A DNA stretch of 64,000 bases from Staphylococcus delphini (lineage in GTDB: Bacteria > Bacillota > Bacilli > Staphylococcales > Staphylococcaceae). The position numbers and the translations under genes are program-made. This document shows positions 36,364-46,812 of this stretch, in pieces (position 1 is the stretch's first letter; every line of letters starts with the position of its first letter). Location: contig NZ_LR134263.1 in assembly GCF_900636325.1 (NCBI RefSeq), forward strand, positions 620,001 to 684,000, in the 5' to 3' direction. The notes under the pieces were generated by a model that was given only the letters and a program-made list of their open reading frames with translations, had not been told where the DNA came from and searched no databases.

Positions 36364-37326
36364 GTGACTTTGTTGGAGTATAAAAGAACGCAAAAACGTA
36401 AAAACCTAGTATTAAGATTTTTATTATGGTTCGTAGGTATTTTATTCATTTTAGCCATTATCGCTATTGCTTATCTCGCATTTAAAATTTTTGCAGTCGG
36501 GGGCGCCATTCATAATCCTTTAGATAGAAATCATTCAGAATTGAGATCAGGTAAGGTGGATTTGAGTAAGGGCGAACCTTTTTCTATTGCTTTATTTGGA
36601 ATAGATTCAGATTCCCAACGTGAAAGTGCAGGTGGCGGTGAACGAAGCGATACAATTATGATTTTATCAGTAAATCCAGAAAAGAAAACGACAGAAATGA
36701 TCAGTATTCCTCGTGATACACAAGCAGAAATCGTTGGACGTGATACGACAGAAAAAATTAACCATGCTTATGCCTATGGTGGTCCAGATATGGCAGTGAA
36801 GTCTATTGAAAAATTAATGGGTGTGCCAATTGATCATTATGCAACAGTTAATATGGATGGTTTGAAAGAAACAATCGATACGGTCGGCGGCATTGATGTG
36901 ACAAGTAATGCGACATTTAATGCAGGGGGACATCAATTCACAAAAGGTCAACGTACGCATCTTGATGGTGATACCGCCATGTCATTTATTCGAAGCCGTA
37001 AAGAAGAAGGTGCAGGTGGAGACTTTGGTAGACAAGAAAGACAACAACTTGTGCTTCAAGGTTTAGCTGATAAGTTAACAGGTATTTCATCACTCACGAA
37101 TTTTAATGCCTTAATGGACCAATTGAGTGACAACGTAAAGACAGATCTAACGATTGGTGAACTGAACCAAATTCGTAGCAACTACAGTGATGCCAATGAC
37201 AACGTTAATCGACATCAATTAGACGGTTCTGGTGGGATTCAAAGTGATGGCCTTTATTACTTCATTCCAGATGAAACACAAAAACAATCACTAGTACAGC
37301 GGTATAAGCAAAATTTAAACTTATAA
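36364..37326 (+). CDS. lcpC: LCP-family wall teichoic acid/glycopolymer ligase
   Basis: 320 residues from a GTG (the ribosome site GGAAAGAAG is modest; a TTG nine bases on is an alternative). Short basic N-terminus, one membrane anchor (about 17-45), then an extracellular LytR-CpsA-Psr domain: ALFGIDSDSQRESAGGGERSDTIM (start of the domain, about 77-100), ISIPRDTQAEI, INHAYAYGGPDMAV, and SFIRSRKEEGAGGDFGRQERQQ with the lipid-phosphate-binding arginines. LCP enzymes transfer teichoic acid or capsule from undecaprenyl phosphate to peptidoglycan. Synteny with suhB and fdhF points to LcpC. Confidence 0.87.
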   Translation: MTLLEYKRTQKRKNLVLRFLLWFVGILFILAIIAIAYLAFKIFAVGGAIHNPLDRNHSELRSGKVDLSKGEPFSIALFGIDSDSQRESAGGGERSDTIMILSVNPEKKTTEMISIPRDTQAEIVGRDTTEKINHAYAYGGPDMAVKSIEKLMGVPIDHYATVNMDGLKETIDTVGGIDVTSNATFNAGGHQFTKGQRTHLDGDTAMSFIRSRKEEGAGGDFGRQERQQLVLQGLADKLTGISSLTNFNALMDQLSDNVKTDLTIGELNQIRSNYSDANDNVNRHQLDGSGGIQSDGLYYFIPDETQKQSLVQRYKQNLNL

Positions 37327-37410
37327 ATGTATTGTTGATTTGAAAGCAGCCCCTTCAACCGTAACCAAGACAATTGAATCACCGAGTTGAGTTCGATAAA
37401 TGATTAATAT

Positions 37411-37460
37411 GCCTTGCAATGTATAACGTTATCCGCGTTCACATTGTAGGGCATTTTTTT
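37411..37460 (+). terminator. lcpC terminator
   Basis: GCCTTGCAATGT (37411-37422) pairs with ACATTGTAGGGC (37441-37452) with wobble pairs, followed by T7. Confidence 0.78.
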
Positions 37461-37553
37461 AATTCTCGAGGTAGATAACTTTCTGATGCTTATTTGAAAC
37501 AATTTTCAGATAACGATAAAATAAAGTGACTATTTACATAAGGGAGGAATTTG

Positions 37554-38261
37554 ATGGAATGGCTTAAACTGATAGGTATCCTCATCATCGTTTTAGGTTT
37601 TTATTTTAAATGGGACACGATCGGGACAGTACTCATTGCAGCAATTGTGACAGGTCTCGTGTCTCATATGGATATGATGACGATTCTAGAAACACTGGGT
37701 AAAGCATTTGTTGATAATCGTATGGTGTCATTATTTATTTTAACGTTGCCCATGGTCGGGATGATTGAACGCTTTGGTTTGAAAACACAAGCGACACGGC
37801 TCATCAATCGTATCCAAGGTATCACTTCGGGGCGGATTATGTCTGTTTACTTATTCATTCGTGAAGTTGCGGGTCTCGCTTCAATTCGAATTGGTGGACA
37901 TCCCCAATTTGTACGTCCGCTCATGAATCCAATGGTCCAAGCAGCGGCAAAAGCGAAATTTAAACAAAAAATAGAACCTGTAGACGAAGAAAAACTGAAA
38001 GCCCATATTGCTGCAATGGAAAATTATGGCAACTTCTTCGGGCAAAATTTATTTGTTGGCGCATCAGGGGTACTGTTGATTGTCGCCACGTTTCAATCAT
38101 TACGTATGGAAGTCAAAGCTGTCGAGATTGCGTTATATTCTGCACCTATTGCGATTGTCGTGCTGATTATTGGTGTGATTCAAAATGTCTTATTTGATCG
38201 AAAAATGAACCGTAAGTATGATGAGAAAGGGGTGACACAAGATGAGTCCTCAAACGATTAG
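37554..38261 (+). CDS. DUF969-family membrane protein (putative 5-oxoproline transporter subunit)
   Basis: 235 residues from ATG 37554 after GGGAGGAAT. Five or six membrane segments. Conserved block REVAGLASIRIGGHPQFVRPLMNPMVQAAA (about residues 103-132). Overlaps the DUF979 gene by 20 bases. DUF969-DUF979-pcp clusters recur across Firmicutes and are thought to import pyroglutamate (5-oxoproline) or pyroglutamyl peptides; this is known as a genomic association rather than shown here. Confidence 0.88.
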   Translation: MEWLKLIGILIIVLGFYFKWDTIGTVLIAAIVTGLVSHMDMMTILETLGKAFVDNRMVSLFILTLPMVGMIERFGLKTQATRLINRIQGITSGRIMSVYLFIREVAGLASIRIGGHPQFVRPLMNPMVQAAAKAKFKQKIEPVDEEKLKAHIAAMENYGNFFGQNLFVGASGVLLIVATFQSLRMEVKAVEIALYSAPIAIVVLIIGVIQNVLFDRKMNRKYDEKGVTQDESSND

Positions 38262-39168
38262 TCATATTCTAGAAATCTTCTATGTGCTTATCGGTTTACA
38301 GTTTATTTATACAGCTTATCGTGTGTATCGTGAACCGCGCAATATGAAAAGAGTCGGTACAGCCCTGTTTTGGTGTATTTTAGGTTTATTATTTATGGTA
38401 GGACCTTATATTCCGAATTGGATCAATGGTCTGCTTGTATTATTGATGGGCCTTTTAACGATAACGAAAAATGTAAAAATCGGAAAAGTGGTTGAGGTCG
38501 AACATCAAGAGGAAGAGAAAGGTGCGACACGTTTTGGCAATTTATTATTTATCCCAGCTGTCGTGTTAGCAATTGTTGCTGTCATTGTGTCGACTTGGAC
38601 GCCATTAGGTGGTGCGATAGGGATAAGTATTTCTTCAATTGTTGGACTGATTGTTGCGTACTTGATTATCCGTCCGAAAGCGAAAGTCGGCTTGTACGAT
38701 AGTGATCGTTTAGTGCAACAAATTGGGACAGTCGGCATCCTGCCACAATTTTTAGCGGCACTTGGTATTTTGTTTACAGTGAGTGGGGTAGGGACGACGA
38801 TTTCAAAAGGGATATCGAGCTTTTTACCTCAAGATAATGCCTTACTCGGTGTCATCGCGTACATTTTAGGCATGGTGCTCTTTACGATGTTAATGGGAAA
38901 TGCATTTGCAGCGTTTACAGTCATTACCGCGAGTATTGGTTTACCTTTTGTGATTCAAAATGGGGGTGACCCAACGATTGTCGGTGCATTGGCGATGACG
39001 GGCGGTTTTTGTGGCACATTGCTTACCCCTATGGCTGCAAACTTTAACACGTTGCCTGTTGCATTATTAGAAATGAAAGACGAATTAGCTGTAATTAAAG
39101 CACAAGCTCCGATGGCCGTCATGCTCATCGTGGCACATATCATTTTAATGTATGTACTTGCTTTTTAA
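38242..39168 (+). CDS. DUF979-family membrane protein (putative 5-oxoproline transporter subunit)
   Basis: 308 residues, nine or ten membrane segments, AAAGGGGTG before the ATG inside the DUF969 gene. Contains TVGILPQFLAALGILFTVSGVGTTI (middle, partial) and MTGGFCGTLLTPMAANFNTLPVALLEM near the C-terminus (partial), the conserved DUF979 regions. Partner of the DUF969 protein; the pcp gene follows 24 bases later, forming a three-gene operon. Confidence 0.88.
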   Translation: MSPQTISHILEIFYVLIGLQFIYTAYRVYREPRNMKRVGTALFWCILGLLFMVGPYIPNWINGLLVLLMGLLTITKNVKIGKVVEVEHQEEEKGATRFGNLLFIPAVVLAIVAVIVSTWTPLGGAIGISISSIVGLIVAYLIIRPKAKVGLYDSDRLVQQIGTVGILPQFLAALGILFTVSGVGTTISKGISSFLPQDNALLGVIAYILGMVLFTMLMGNAFAAFTVITASIGLPFVIQNGGDPTIVGALAMTGGFCGTLLTPMAANFNTLPVALLEMKDELAVIKAQAPMAVMLIVAHIILMYVLAF

Positions 39169-39192
39169 ATAAATAAAGGAGGTTTTAAGTCA

Positions 39193-39834
39193 ATGAAAGT
39201 TTTAGTGACTGCATTTGATCCATTCGATGGTGAAAAGGTGAATCCGGCATTGCAAGCGGTACAACAATTGCCTGACACGATTGAAGGACACGTTATTGAT
39301 AAGTTAGAAATTCCGACAGTGTTTTACAAAAGTATTAAAGTCGTTCGAGAAAAGCTTGCGCAAACAGAGTATGATATTGTGCTCGCTATAGGACAAGCAG
39401 GTGGACGTTATGAAATCACACCCGAACGCGTCGCCATTAACGTTGATGATGCACGTATTCCGGATAATGATGGGCAACAACCAATTGATCAGCGCATTCA
39501 ACAAGATGGACCGCCAGCATATTTTACGCCATTACCCGTAAAACGTATGGTAGAGGCGATGCAAGCTGAAGGTGTGCCTGCAAGTCTATCGAATAGTGCC
39601 GGTACATTTGTATGCAATCATATGATGTACCAACTTGCTTATGAAGCAGAACGGCATTATCCAAAGTTGAAAACAGGATTTATACACGTGCCATTTGCGC
39701 CTACACAAGTGATTGATAAGCCAGGAAAACCATCGATGTCGATAGAAATGATGGTGAAAGGATTAACAGCTGCGATTCGCGTATGTCTCAACTATGATAC
39801 AGATGTTGCGACAGTTCACGGCACGACGCATTAA
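39193..39834 (+). CDS. pcp: Pyrrolidone-carboxylate peptidase
   Basis: 213 residues, AAAGGAGGTTTTAAG before the ATG. Cysteine peptidase C15 that removes N-terminal pyroglutamate. Catalytic triad motifs are visible: glutamate in the RYEITPERVAIN block (about 76-87), SNSAGTFVCNHMMY with the nucleophile cysteine (about 135-148), and FIHVPFAPTQ with the histidine (about 162-171). In operon with DUF969 and DUF979 genes, consistent with use of pyroglutamyl peptides. Confidence 0.95.
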   Translation: MKVLVTAFDPFDGEKVNPALQAVQQLPDTIEGHVIDKLEIPTVFYKSIKVVREKLAQTEYDIVLAIGQAGGRYEITPERVAINVDDARIPDNDGQQPIDQRIQQDGPPAYFTPLPVKRMVEAMQAEGVPASLSNSAGTFVCNHMMYQLAYEAERHYPKLKTGFIHVPFAPTQVIDKPGKPSMSIEMMVKGLTAAIRVCLNYDTDVATVHGTTH

Positions 39835-40030
39835 AGTTCGAAAAATATGATGCGTGTCTGTACCTTAAAAGTGTTTAGAAATTTTTTTAGTATTTTTAAA
39901 ATTAGTTTGCGATATATAAATTTTGGAAATCTGTTAACTTTTGGTTACTAAAGGTATAAAATGGAAATAACTAAGTATGTGGGGGCATCTTAGGCATATA
40001 AAATGAACAATTATTCCAGGGGGGATATTT

Positions 40031-42967
40031 ATGCAAGAACATCTTATTGTAACTTTAGATGGTAAAGATTATCTTGTAGAACCGGGCAAAAATTTGCTTG
40101 AATTCATAAAAGAGCAACAAACGTTTGTACCCTCGATTTGTTATAACGAATCATTAGGACCTATTCAAACATGTGATACCTGTGCCGTTGAAATTGACGG
40201 TAAAATCGAACGTGCATGTGGGACGACGGTACAACGCTCAATGGTTGTGAACACGACAACACAACCGGTACAAGATAGCCAAAAGGAAGCATTAGATCGC
40301 ATTTTAGAAAAACACCAACTTTATTGTACAGTCTGTGATTACAATAACGGTAACTGTGAAATTCATAATACGATGGACCAATGGGGATTGGAACATCAAA
40401 CGTATGAATATAAACCGAAACCGTATGAAGTGGATTTTGGTCCGTTTTATCGTTATGATCCGAACCAATGCATTTTATGTGGACGTTGTGTCGAAGTGTG
40501 TCAAGACGTTCAAGTGAATGAAACATTGTCCATTGACTGGGACCGTGAACATCCACGTGTCATTTGGGATAACGACGTCTCAATTAATGACTCTTCATGT
40601 GTCGGCTGTGGTCAATGTGCAACAGTGTGTCCATGCAATGCGATGATGGAAAACAACATGGTCGGTAATGCAGGCTACATGACAGACATCGAGCCAGGCT
40701 CACTTGCTTCGATGATTGATTTAACGAAGAAAGCAGAAACAGGCTACGGTCCTTTATTTGCAGTGTCTGATTCCGAAGCGGCTATGCGTGAAGAACGTAT
40801 TAAAAAGACGAAAACCGTATGTACATATTGTGGTGTCGGTTGTAGTTTCGAAGTATGGACGAAAGACCGTGAAATCTTAAAAGTGCAACCTTCTCACGAT
40901 TCACCAGCAAACAAAATTTCTTCATGTGTGAAAGGGAAATTCGGTTGGGATTACGTCAATTCAGAAGAGCGTTTAACGAAACCACTCATTCGCCGTGGTG
41001 ATCAATTTGAAGAAGTTGAATGGGATGAAGCGATTAAACATGTGGCGACACGTATGCAAGAAATTAAAGCGCAATTCGGTCCAGATGCATTGTCATTCAT
41101 TTCATCTTCCAAAGCGACAAATGAAGAATCCTACTTAATGCAAAAACTTGCACGTCAAGTCATTGGTACGAACAATATCGACAACTGTTCAAGATATTGC
41201 CAAGCACCAGCGACAAAAGGTTTATTCCGCACGGTCGGTCATGGTGGGGATTCAGGTTCAATTGAAGATATTGCGAGTGCAGACATGGTCATTACGATTG
41301 GTACGAATACAGCAGAAGCGCATCCAGTTATCGCATCTCGCATTAAACGTTCCCACAAATTATTCGGTACTAAATTGCATGTATTCGACATCCGTAAACA
41401 TGAAATGGCACAGCGCGCAGATGAATTTTATCAACCTTATCCAGGTACGGATTTAGTATGGTTATCTGCTGTGACGAAATACATCATTGATCAAGGATGG
41501 CATGCACAGTCATTTATTGATGAATGGGTCGACCATTTTGATGAATACTATCAATCACTCGAACCGTATACAATGGACTTTGCAGAAGAACATACAGGCA
41601 TTTCAAAAGAACGCCTCATCCACCTTGCTAAAGAAATTGTGAGTGTCAATTCAGTTTCAATTTGTTGGGCGATGGGTGTGACACAACAAGAAACTGGTTC
41701 AGATACAAGTACAGCGATTTCTAACTTGTTATTAGCAACAGGGAACTATATGAAACCAGGCGCAGGGTCATACCCATTACGTGGCCATAATAACGTTCAA
41801 GGCTGTTCTGACTTTGGTAGTATGCCGGATAAATTACCTGGGTACCAAAGTGTTGAAGATGATGAAGCACGTGGGCGTTATGAAGCAGATTGGGGTGTGA
41901 AATTACCAAGTCATCCAGGTTACGACAACCACCAAATGATGGATCATATTCATGCAGGTGACGTACACAGTTTATTCATTTTAGGGGAAGATACTGGCAT
42001 TGTGGACTCAAACATTAACTATGTTCAAGCCGCACTTGAAAAAGTAGACTTCCTTGTCGTTCAAGATGAATTTTTAACATTTACAGCTGAATATGCAGAC
42101 GTGATTTTACCTGCAAGTCCGTCACTAGAAAAAGATGGTACATTCACAAACACTGAGCGTCGTTTCCAACGTTTATATCAAGTGTTAGAACCGCTTGGTG
42201 ACTCTAAACCAGACTGGCAAATTACACAAATGATTGCAAAAGAACTTGGCTTTGATTGGGGTTACAAACACCCAGCTGAAATTATGGATGAAGCATCAGA
42301 CCTAACACCTATGTTTGCTGGTGTGAAATATCATCGTTTAGAAGGCTATAACAGCTTACAATGGCCAGTCGCTGCAGATGGTACCGATTCACCATTATTG
42401 TTTACAGAACGTTTTAACTTTGATAATGGTAAGGCGAAATTCTTTGCACTCGATTTCAATAACTTCTATAAAACGAATGAAACGTATGACTTACATGTGA
42501 ACAATGGTCGTGTCCTCGAACATTTCCATGAAGGTAACATGACATACAAAGTACCAGGATTAAAATACAAAATGCCGACAGCGTTTGTTGAAGTATCGCC
42601 GGAATTGGCAAAAGAACGTGGTATCCATGAAGGGGCAGCAGTTAAATTAATTTCTGAACATGGTGAAGCGACAATGCACGTGCACATTACAGAACGCGTG
42701 TCTGGTAAACAAATTTATTTACCGTTGAATGACAACAGTGCAGCAGCGATTAACTATTTAACAAGTAGTTTGACAGACCCAGAAACACATACACCGGCTT
42801 ATAAATCTACAAGCTGTCGTATGGAAATCTTGAGTAAGCGCGGAAAATCACCGCTTAACCCAACCAACTTCCGCAATCAAACAAGAAATCCACAGTATAG
42901 CGTGCGTGTTGATAAAAAATGGGCAAGACCGGATTACGTCTTTCCAGGGGATCAGGTGATGAAATAA
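40031..42967 (+). CDS. fdhF: Formate dehydrogenase, molybdopterin-containing catalytic subunit
   Basis: 978 residues. Domains in order: N-terminal [2Fe-2S] ferredoxin-like (residues 1-80, cysteines in [20 protein letters not shown]), a C-rich NADH-dehydrogenase-G-like segment ([15 protein letters not shown]), two [4Fe-4S] clusters ([11 protein letters not shown] and [11 protein letters not shown], about 146-205), then the molybdopterin domain beginning [14 protein letters not shown] with its own [4Fe-4S], and NCSRYCQAP, where the cysteine is the likely Mo ligand. The C-terminal MopB cofactor domain ends with the [17 protein letters not shown] block. Oxidises formate to CO2. Stop overlaps the DUF1641 start. 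Confidence 0.94.
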   Translation: MQEHLIVTLDGKDYLVEPGKNLLEFIKEQQTFVPSICYNESLGPIQTCDTCAVEIDGKIERACGTTVQRSMVVNTTTQPVQDSQKEALDRILEKHQLYCTVCDYNNGNCEIHNTMDQWGLEHQTYEYKPKPYEVDFGPFYRYDPNQCILCGRCVEVCQDVQVNETLSIDWDREHPRVIWDNDVSINDSSCVGCGQCATVCPCNAMMENNMVGNAGYMTDIEPGSLASMIDLTKKAETGYGPLFAVSDSEAAMREERIKKTKTVCTYCGVGCSFEVWTKDREILKVQPSHDSPANKISSCVKGKFGWDYVNSEERLTKPLIRRGDQFEEVEWDEAIKHVATRMQEIKAQFGPDALSFISSSKATNEESYLMQKLARQVIGTNNIDNCSRYCQAPATKGLFRTVGHGGDSGSIEDIASADMVITIGTNTAEAHPVIASRIKRSHKLFGTKLHVFDIRKHEMAQRADEFYQPYPGTDLVWLSAVTKYIIDQGWHAQSFIDEWVDHFDEYYQSLEPYTMDFAEEHTGISKERLIHLAKEIVSVNSVSICWAMGVTQQETGSDTSTAISNLLLATGNYMKPGAGSYPLRGHNNVQGCSDFGSMPDKLPGYQSVEDDEARGRYEADWGVKLPSHPGYDNHQMMDHIHAGDVHSLFILGEDTGIVDSNINYVQAALEKVDFLVVQDEFLTFTAEYADVILPASPSLEKDGTFTNTERRFQRLYQVLEPLGDSKPDWQITQMIAKELGFDWGYKHPAEIMDEASDLTPMFAGVKYHRLEGYNSLQWPVAADGTDSPLLFTERFNFDNGKAKFFALDFNNFYKTNETYDLHVNNGRVLEHFHEGNMTYKVPGLKYKMPTAFVEVSPELAKERGIHEGAAVKLISEHGEATMHVHITERVSGKQIYLPLNDNSAAAINYLTSSLTDPETHTPAYKSTSCRMEILSKRGKSPLNPTNFRNQTRNPQYSVRVDKKWARPDYVFPGDQVMK

Positions 42968-43434
42968 TGGCTGAACGTATTAGAAAAATTAAACGTCTTG
43001 AAAAAAGTGAAGCAGAGATCAAAGCAGAAAGTTTATCACAAGTGACGGATGCCATTGCGGAAAATAAAGACAGTATTTTAAAAGCGATTGACCTTATTCG
43101 TACGTTAGATGAGGCTAAAATATTAGATGCTTTAAATGGTGCCGTGAAACAACGCGGTGTCATTACAGAAAAAATCACCACTGAATTGAATAAAGATCAA
43201 TATACGGGTGTCATTCATAATATGGGCCAAATGTTGTTCTTATTAGGTGATTTGCAGACTGATGAACTGCGCGTATTGTTGAATAAAGTGAATCGTGGTA
43301 TTCGTGTGGCAAATCAGGCGAGTCCTCATGCACGTACTTCTGTGACAGGTTTGATGCGTGTGTTGAAGGATGATGAGATGAACCAAAGTTTGACTTACTT
43401 TTTGAATTTGTTGAAGGGGATGTCTCGCGATTAG
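42967..43434 (+). CDS. DUF1641-family protein, formate dehydrogenase partner
   Basis: 155 residues from the ATG that shares one base with the fdhF stop (TAATG). Hydrophilic, helical, with SLSQVTDAIAENKDSILKAIDLI and the conserved C-terminal GLMRVLKDDEMNQSLTYFLNLLKGM (both partial). DUF1641 proteins follow fdhF-like genes in bacilli and staphylococci (YjgC-YjgD/YrhE-YrhD arrangement) and probably assist assembly or electron transfer. Ends at a terminator. Confidence 0.88.
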   Translation: MAERIRKIKRLEKSEAEIKAESLSQVTDAIAENKDSILKAIDLIRTLDEAKILDALNGAVKQRGVITEKITTELNKDQYTGVIHNMGQMLFLLGDLQTDELRVLLNKVNRGIRVANQASPHARTSVTGLMRVLKDDEMNQSLTYFLNLLKGMSRD

Positions 43435-43451
43435 TTTTTGGGACATTTCGG

Positions 43452-43486
43452 AGTGGAGTGGCAGTTGATGTCATTCCACTTTTTTG
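43452..43486 (+). terminator. fdh operon terminator
   Basis: AGTGGAGTG (43452-43460) pairs with CATTCCACT (43472-43480), T-rich tail. Confidence 0.72.
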
Positions 43487-43567
43487 TGTGGTTTTGAGCG
43501 GCTTTGGTACATTTCAAGAACATTGGATAAGTACGCATCTTTCAGATTGCTGTGAACGATTCTGCGT

Positions 43568-43810
43568 GAATGGTGTTTGACTGATTGAATGGACGCTATG
43601 GGCTCGCGTTCTTAGGGGCCTTGCCTCAACTAAATTCGGCTTTATTGAGGTGTACATTTGAAGGAAGCCGAATTGGATTTTCGGCTGCGTCTGATCCCTC
43701 AAGAGTCTCGCCCAGCGTTACAAATCAATCAGTCAATTTTGATTAAATGTGCAGAATCGTTCATGCAATCTTAGAAAGGGAGCAGTTGATAAAATATGAC
43801 ATCCATCACA
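43568..43810. repeat. Intergenic repeat element, copy D1 (hairpin module missing)
   Basis: First unit of a tandem duplication. Its left arm (43568-43681) and right arm (43695-43810) are nearly identical to those of copy D2, but the 165-base hairpin module of D2 is replaced by 13 bases (CGGCTGCGTCTGA). The left arm carries the ATTCGGCTT/AAGCCGAAT inverted repeat. No gene. Confidence 0.85.
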
Positions 43811-43918
43811 GTTTCAAAAGAGTGGAGTGACATTAAGTTTAGCAACAACACTCCGAAATGTGTGTTCACAAAAATAATCGGAGACATCTGTGTGGAAGGG
43901 GGAGGTGCGGATAAGATT

Positions 43919-44311
43919 GAATGGTGTTTGACTGATTGAATGGACGCTATGGGCTCGCGTTCTTAGGGCCTTGCCTCAACTAAATTCGGCTTTATTGAGG
44001 TGTGCATTTGAAGGAAGCCGAATTGGATTTTGGGAGCAGTACAGAAATCTCATGTGCAACAAAGATTTCGTCGTACTGCCCCCGCAAGGCTGACTAGACT
44101 TCTCAAAAGCATGCGCATTGAGAAGTCAGACAGCTACTGCGATAAACAGCAATCACTATTAAAGTAAAGAAGTGTTTGTCAGCAGTATGGACGTATTCCC
44201 TCAAGAGTCTCGCCCAGCGTTACAAATCAATCAGTCAATTTTGATTAAATATGCAGAATCATTCATGCAATCTTAGAAAGGGTGCAGTTGATAAAATGTG
44301 ACATCCATCAC
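43919..44311. repeat. Intergenic repeat element, copy D2 (complete)
   Basis: Second tandem unit, offset 350 bases from D1. Contains hairpin 2 (44032-44083) and hairpin 1 (about 44098-44129, arms GACTTCTCAA/TTGAGAAGTC) in the opposite orientation to copies A and C, flanked by the same arms as D1. Together D1 and D2 fill most of the 1.1-kb gap between the fdh operon and the next small gene; the remaining 238 bases up to 44549 show no feature I can support. Confidence 0.85.
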
Positions 44312-44549
44312 AAAATTAACAGGTGGGAGAGAAAGCAACACGCTAAATTGTGCTTTTACTAAAAACTGAGTCGGTGGCATGCATTTTAAAAAACGAGTGT
44401 GCGATGGGGATGCATTTTCAATTTGCATCAAGTGTTAAAGCTTGTTCTACGTGTATCAGGTCATTTTGTGAATGCGCCAAGAATGAATGCTGTGTCGCGA
44501 TGATGTACGATTCATGATAAAATAATACAGGTATGAAAGAGGTGGGAAA

Positions 44550-44792
44550 ATGGATACAAAAAAGATTAAAATATTAGGTATTATTTCCAATGTATTTTTA
44601 ATTTTGGGGTTAATTTTACTTGTTTTTGTTAGTGCATGGATTGCGCTCGTTTGCTTTTTAATTTCGTTAGGTTTAAGTCTCGTGTTATTCAATATGCTTT
44701 ATCACGGTAAACGTGCCGTGAAAATAGCTGTTAATATTGCGTATTTTGTCGTTTTATGTGCTGTATGTGTGATGATTTATATGTCGAGGTAA
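44550..44792 (+). CDS. Small membrane protein upstream of the glucosaminidase gene
   Basis: 80 residues with two or three membrane helices (about 9-28, 29-47, 57-77), AGAGGTGGGAAA before the ATG. Basic N-terminus (MDTKKIK). Not recognised as a family. It precedes the glucosaminidase gene by 27 bases and is probably co-transcribed. Confidence 0.72.
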   Translation: MDTKKIKILGIISNVFLILGLILLVFVSAWIALVCFLISLGLSLVLFNMLYHGKRAVKIAVNIAYFVVLCAVCVMIYMSR

Positions 44793-44819
44793 CGTCAATC
44801 ATGTAAAGGAGTTTATGAG

Positions 44820-45599
44820 ATGAAACGATCGCGTAAAGTGAAGCCTTTGAAAGCCATTATTATTGTATTATTTGCGTTATTTGTAATTTTATTTGTGGTG
44901 AATGAAACGACGCTCTTCAAAAATGATAAAACACATACATTTGATGAGGCTTTTGCCAAACAAATGCAAGGGGATGCGTTACATACAAAATCTAAAGGTA
45001 ACCAGTTCGTCAATGCTTCTGAACAAGATGTCAAAGGTGCGATGACTGTTGACCGCAAAGATTCAGATTTGATGTACATGGATTTATCTGAGCCGATTGA
45101 AATGTCGGAAGATGAAGTGAATGATATGCTCAAGGGGAAAGGCATTTTAGAAGGACATGGGAAAGCTTTTTTAGAGGCGCAAAAGGAAAATGATGTCAAT
45201 GTCATTTATTTAGTGAGTCATGCGCAGTTAGAAACAGGAGAAGGTCGGTCTGCTTTGGCGAAAGGTTTACGTAAAGGTGATGCCCGTTACTACAACTTTT
45301 TTGGTATCGGTGCGTTTGATCGTGAAGCTGTCAAAACAGGGGTAAGTTATGCGCAAAAAGCGGGATGGACTTCACCGGACAAAGCGATTAAAGGTGGCGC
45401 TTCTTTTGTAAGAACGCAATATTTTGAAAATGGCCAGCTCAACTTGTATCAAATGCGATGGAATCCGCAAAGTCCTGCGACAAATCAATATGCGAGTGAT
45501 ATCGATTGGCCGGCTAAAATTGCTGAACGTATGGAAGCTTACTACCAAAAATATGGTATTAAAAAAGATGATATTCGAAAAGATTTTTACAAGAAATGA
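44820..45599 (+). CDS. sagA: Membrane-anchored beta-N-acetylglucosaminidase (SagA-like)
   Basis: 259 residues. Basic start, one membrane anchor (about 10-28), a spacer of about 70 residues, then a GH73 glucosaminidase domain: VSHAQLETGEGRSALAKGL (catalytic Glu138 in LETG), YYNFFGIGAFD (158-167) and AGWTSPDKAIKGGASF. Cleaves the GlcNAc-MurNAc bond in peptidoglycan, acting at the outer membrane face. The name follows S. aureus SagA, which sits at the same place near fdh and lcpC; SagB is the alternative by family, but position favours SagA. Confidence 0.83.
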   Translation: MKRSRKVKPLKAIIIVLFALFVILFVVNETTLFKNDKTHTFDEAFAKQMQGDALHTKSKGNQFVNASEQDVKGAMTVDRKDSDLMYMDLSEPIEMSEDEVNDMLKGKGILEGHGKAFLEAQKENDVNVIYLVSHAQLETGEGRSALAKGLRKGDARYYNFFGIGAFDREAVKTGVSYAQKAGWTSPDKAIKGGASFVRTQYFENGQLNLYQMRWNPQSPATNQYASDIDWPAKIAERMEAYYQKYGIKKDDIRKDFYKK

Positions 45600-45618
45600 T
45601 CAATGACGGGGTGATGAT

Positions 45619-46746
45619 ATGAAAATCGGTATTGTGGGTGCAGGCATTGGTGGTCTTACAGCTGCAATAATGCTTCGAGCACAAGGACACGATATCTCCA
45701 TTTATGAAAAGCAAGATGCGATTCGCGAGGTGGGTGCGGGCATTGGTATAGGAGACAATGTGCTTCAAATGCTTGGGCAACATGATCTGGCGAAAGGTAT
45801 TAGAAACGCGGGGCAAGTCCTTACAGCGATGCGCATTTTTGACGAGCAAGGTCACACTTTAAATACATTGCCTTTAAGTGAGAAAAAGACGAATGTAACG
45901 TTAGAACGTCAAACATTAGTGGACCTTTTAAAGTCATATTTAGACGATGGCTTGTTTAATTTTAACCATGAAGTGACGCATGTCGAAAGTGATGGAACTA
46001 CTGCGACAATTCATTTTAAAGAGCAAAGTACAGTACAACTCGATATGGTGATTGGTGCTGATGGAATTCGTTCGAAAGTGAGACAATCTGTTCAACCTAA
46101 AAGTAAAGTTCAGTATCAAGGTTATACATGTTTTAGAGGAATTGTAGACGATATGGACATGTTAAAACCGATAGCCGATGAATATTGGGGACAAAAAGGA
46201 CGTTTTGGTATTGTTCCGTTATTAGATGGTCGTGCATATTGGTTTGCGACGATGAATGCGAAAGAAAATGATATGCACTTTAAAAAGTTTAATAAACCTT
46301 ATTTACAAGCGTATTTTAATCATTTTCCAGAACCTGTGCGCAAAGTATTAGATTTACAACCAGAAACTGCGATTTTGCATCATGACATTTATGATTTGAA
46401 GTCATTGTCGACATTTGTGTATGAAAAAAATATCGTGTTATTAGGCGATGCGGCACATGCGACGACGCCGAATATGGGGCAAGGTGCTGGTCAAGCGATG
46501 GAAGATGCAGTTGTATTAGCCAACGTATTGAAGAAGTACTCGGATCTGGATCGTGCATTGCAACGTTATCAGCGTTTGCGTGTGAAACATACACAAAAAA
46601 TCATTAAGAAATCCCGTAAAATCGGGGAAATCGCACAAAAATCAAATGGAATGACGATGAGCGTGAGAAATCGGCTCCTCCGTATGATGCCGAAATGGGT
46701 CATGGCAAGACAAACCCGTTTGTTGTATCGTGGAAAAAAAGAGTAA
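45619..46746 (+). CDS. FAD-dependent monooxygenase
   Basis: 375 residues, GGGGTGATGAT before the ATG, 19 bases after the glucosaminidase. Dinucleotide-binding GIVGAGIGGLTAAIML (4-19), the DG motif MVIGADGIRSKVRQS (about 149-163) and the GD motif VLLGDAAHATTPNMGQGAGQAMED (about 274-297, second FAD site). This is the salicylate hydroxylase/UbiH-type fold; it hydroxylates an aromatic or polyketide-like substrate with NAD(P)H. Substrate unknown. Last conserved gene before the accessory cluster. Confidence 0.9.
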   Translation: MKIGIVGAGIGGLTAAIMLRAQGHDISIYEKQDAIREVGAGIGIGDNVLQMLGQHDLAKGIRNAGQVLTAMRIFDEQGHTLNTLPLSEKKTNVTLERQTLVDLLKSYLDDGLFNFNHEVTHVESDGTTATIHFKEQSTVQLDMVIGADGIRSKVRQSVQPKSKVQYQGYTCFRGIVDDMDMLKPIADEYWGQKGRFGIVPLLDGRAYWFATMNAKENDMHFKKFNKPYLQAYFNHFPEPVRKVLDLQPETAILHHDIYDLKSLSTFVYEKNIVLLGDAAHATTPNMGQGAGQAMEDAVVLANVLKKYSDLDRALQRYQRLRVKHTQKIIKKSRKIGEIAQKSNGMTMSVRNRLLRMMPKWVMARQTRLLYRGKKE

Positions 46747-46812
46747 ATAGAGCGACTGAGAAATTCCTATACAGCATTCTCAGACGCATTTTCTCGTATA
46801 TCATTTAAACAA

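Noticed and set aside
43514..43702. 62-codon frame inside repeat copy D1
   Set aside because: It lies in non-coding repeat sequence, its counterpart in D2 is disrupted, and it has no ribosome site.
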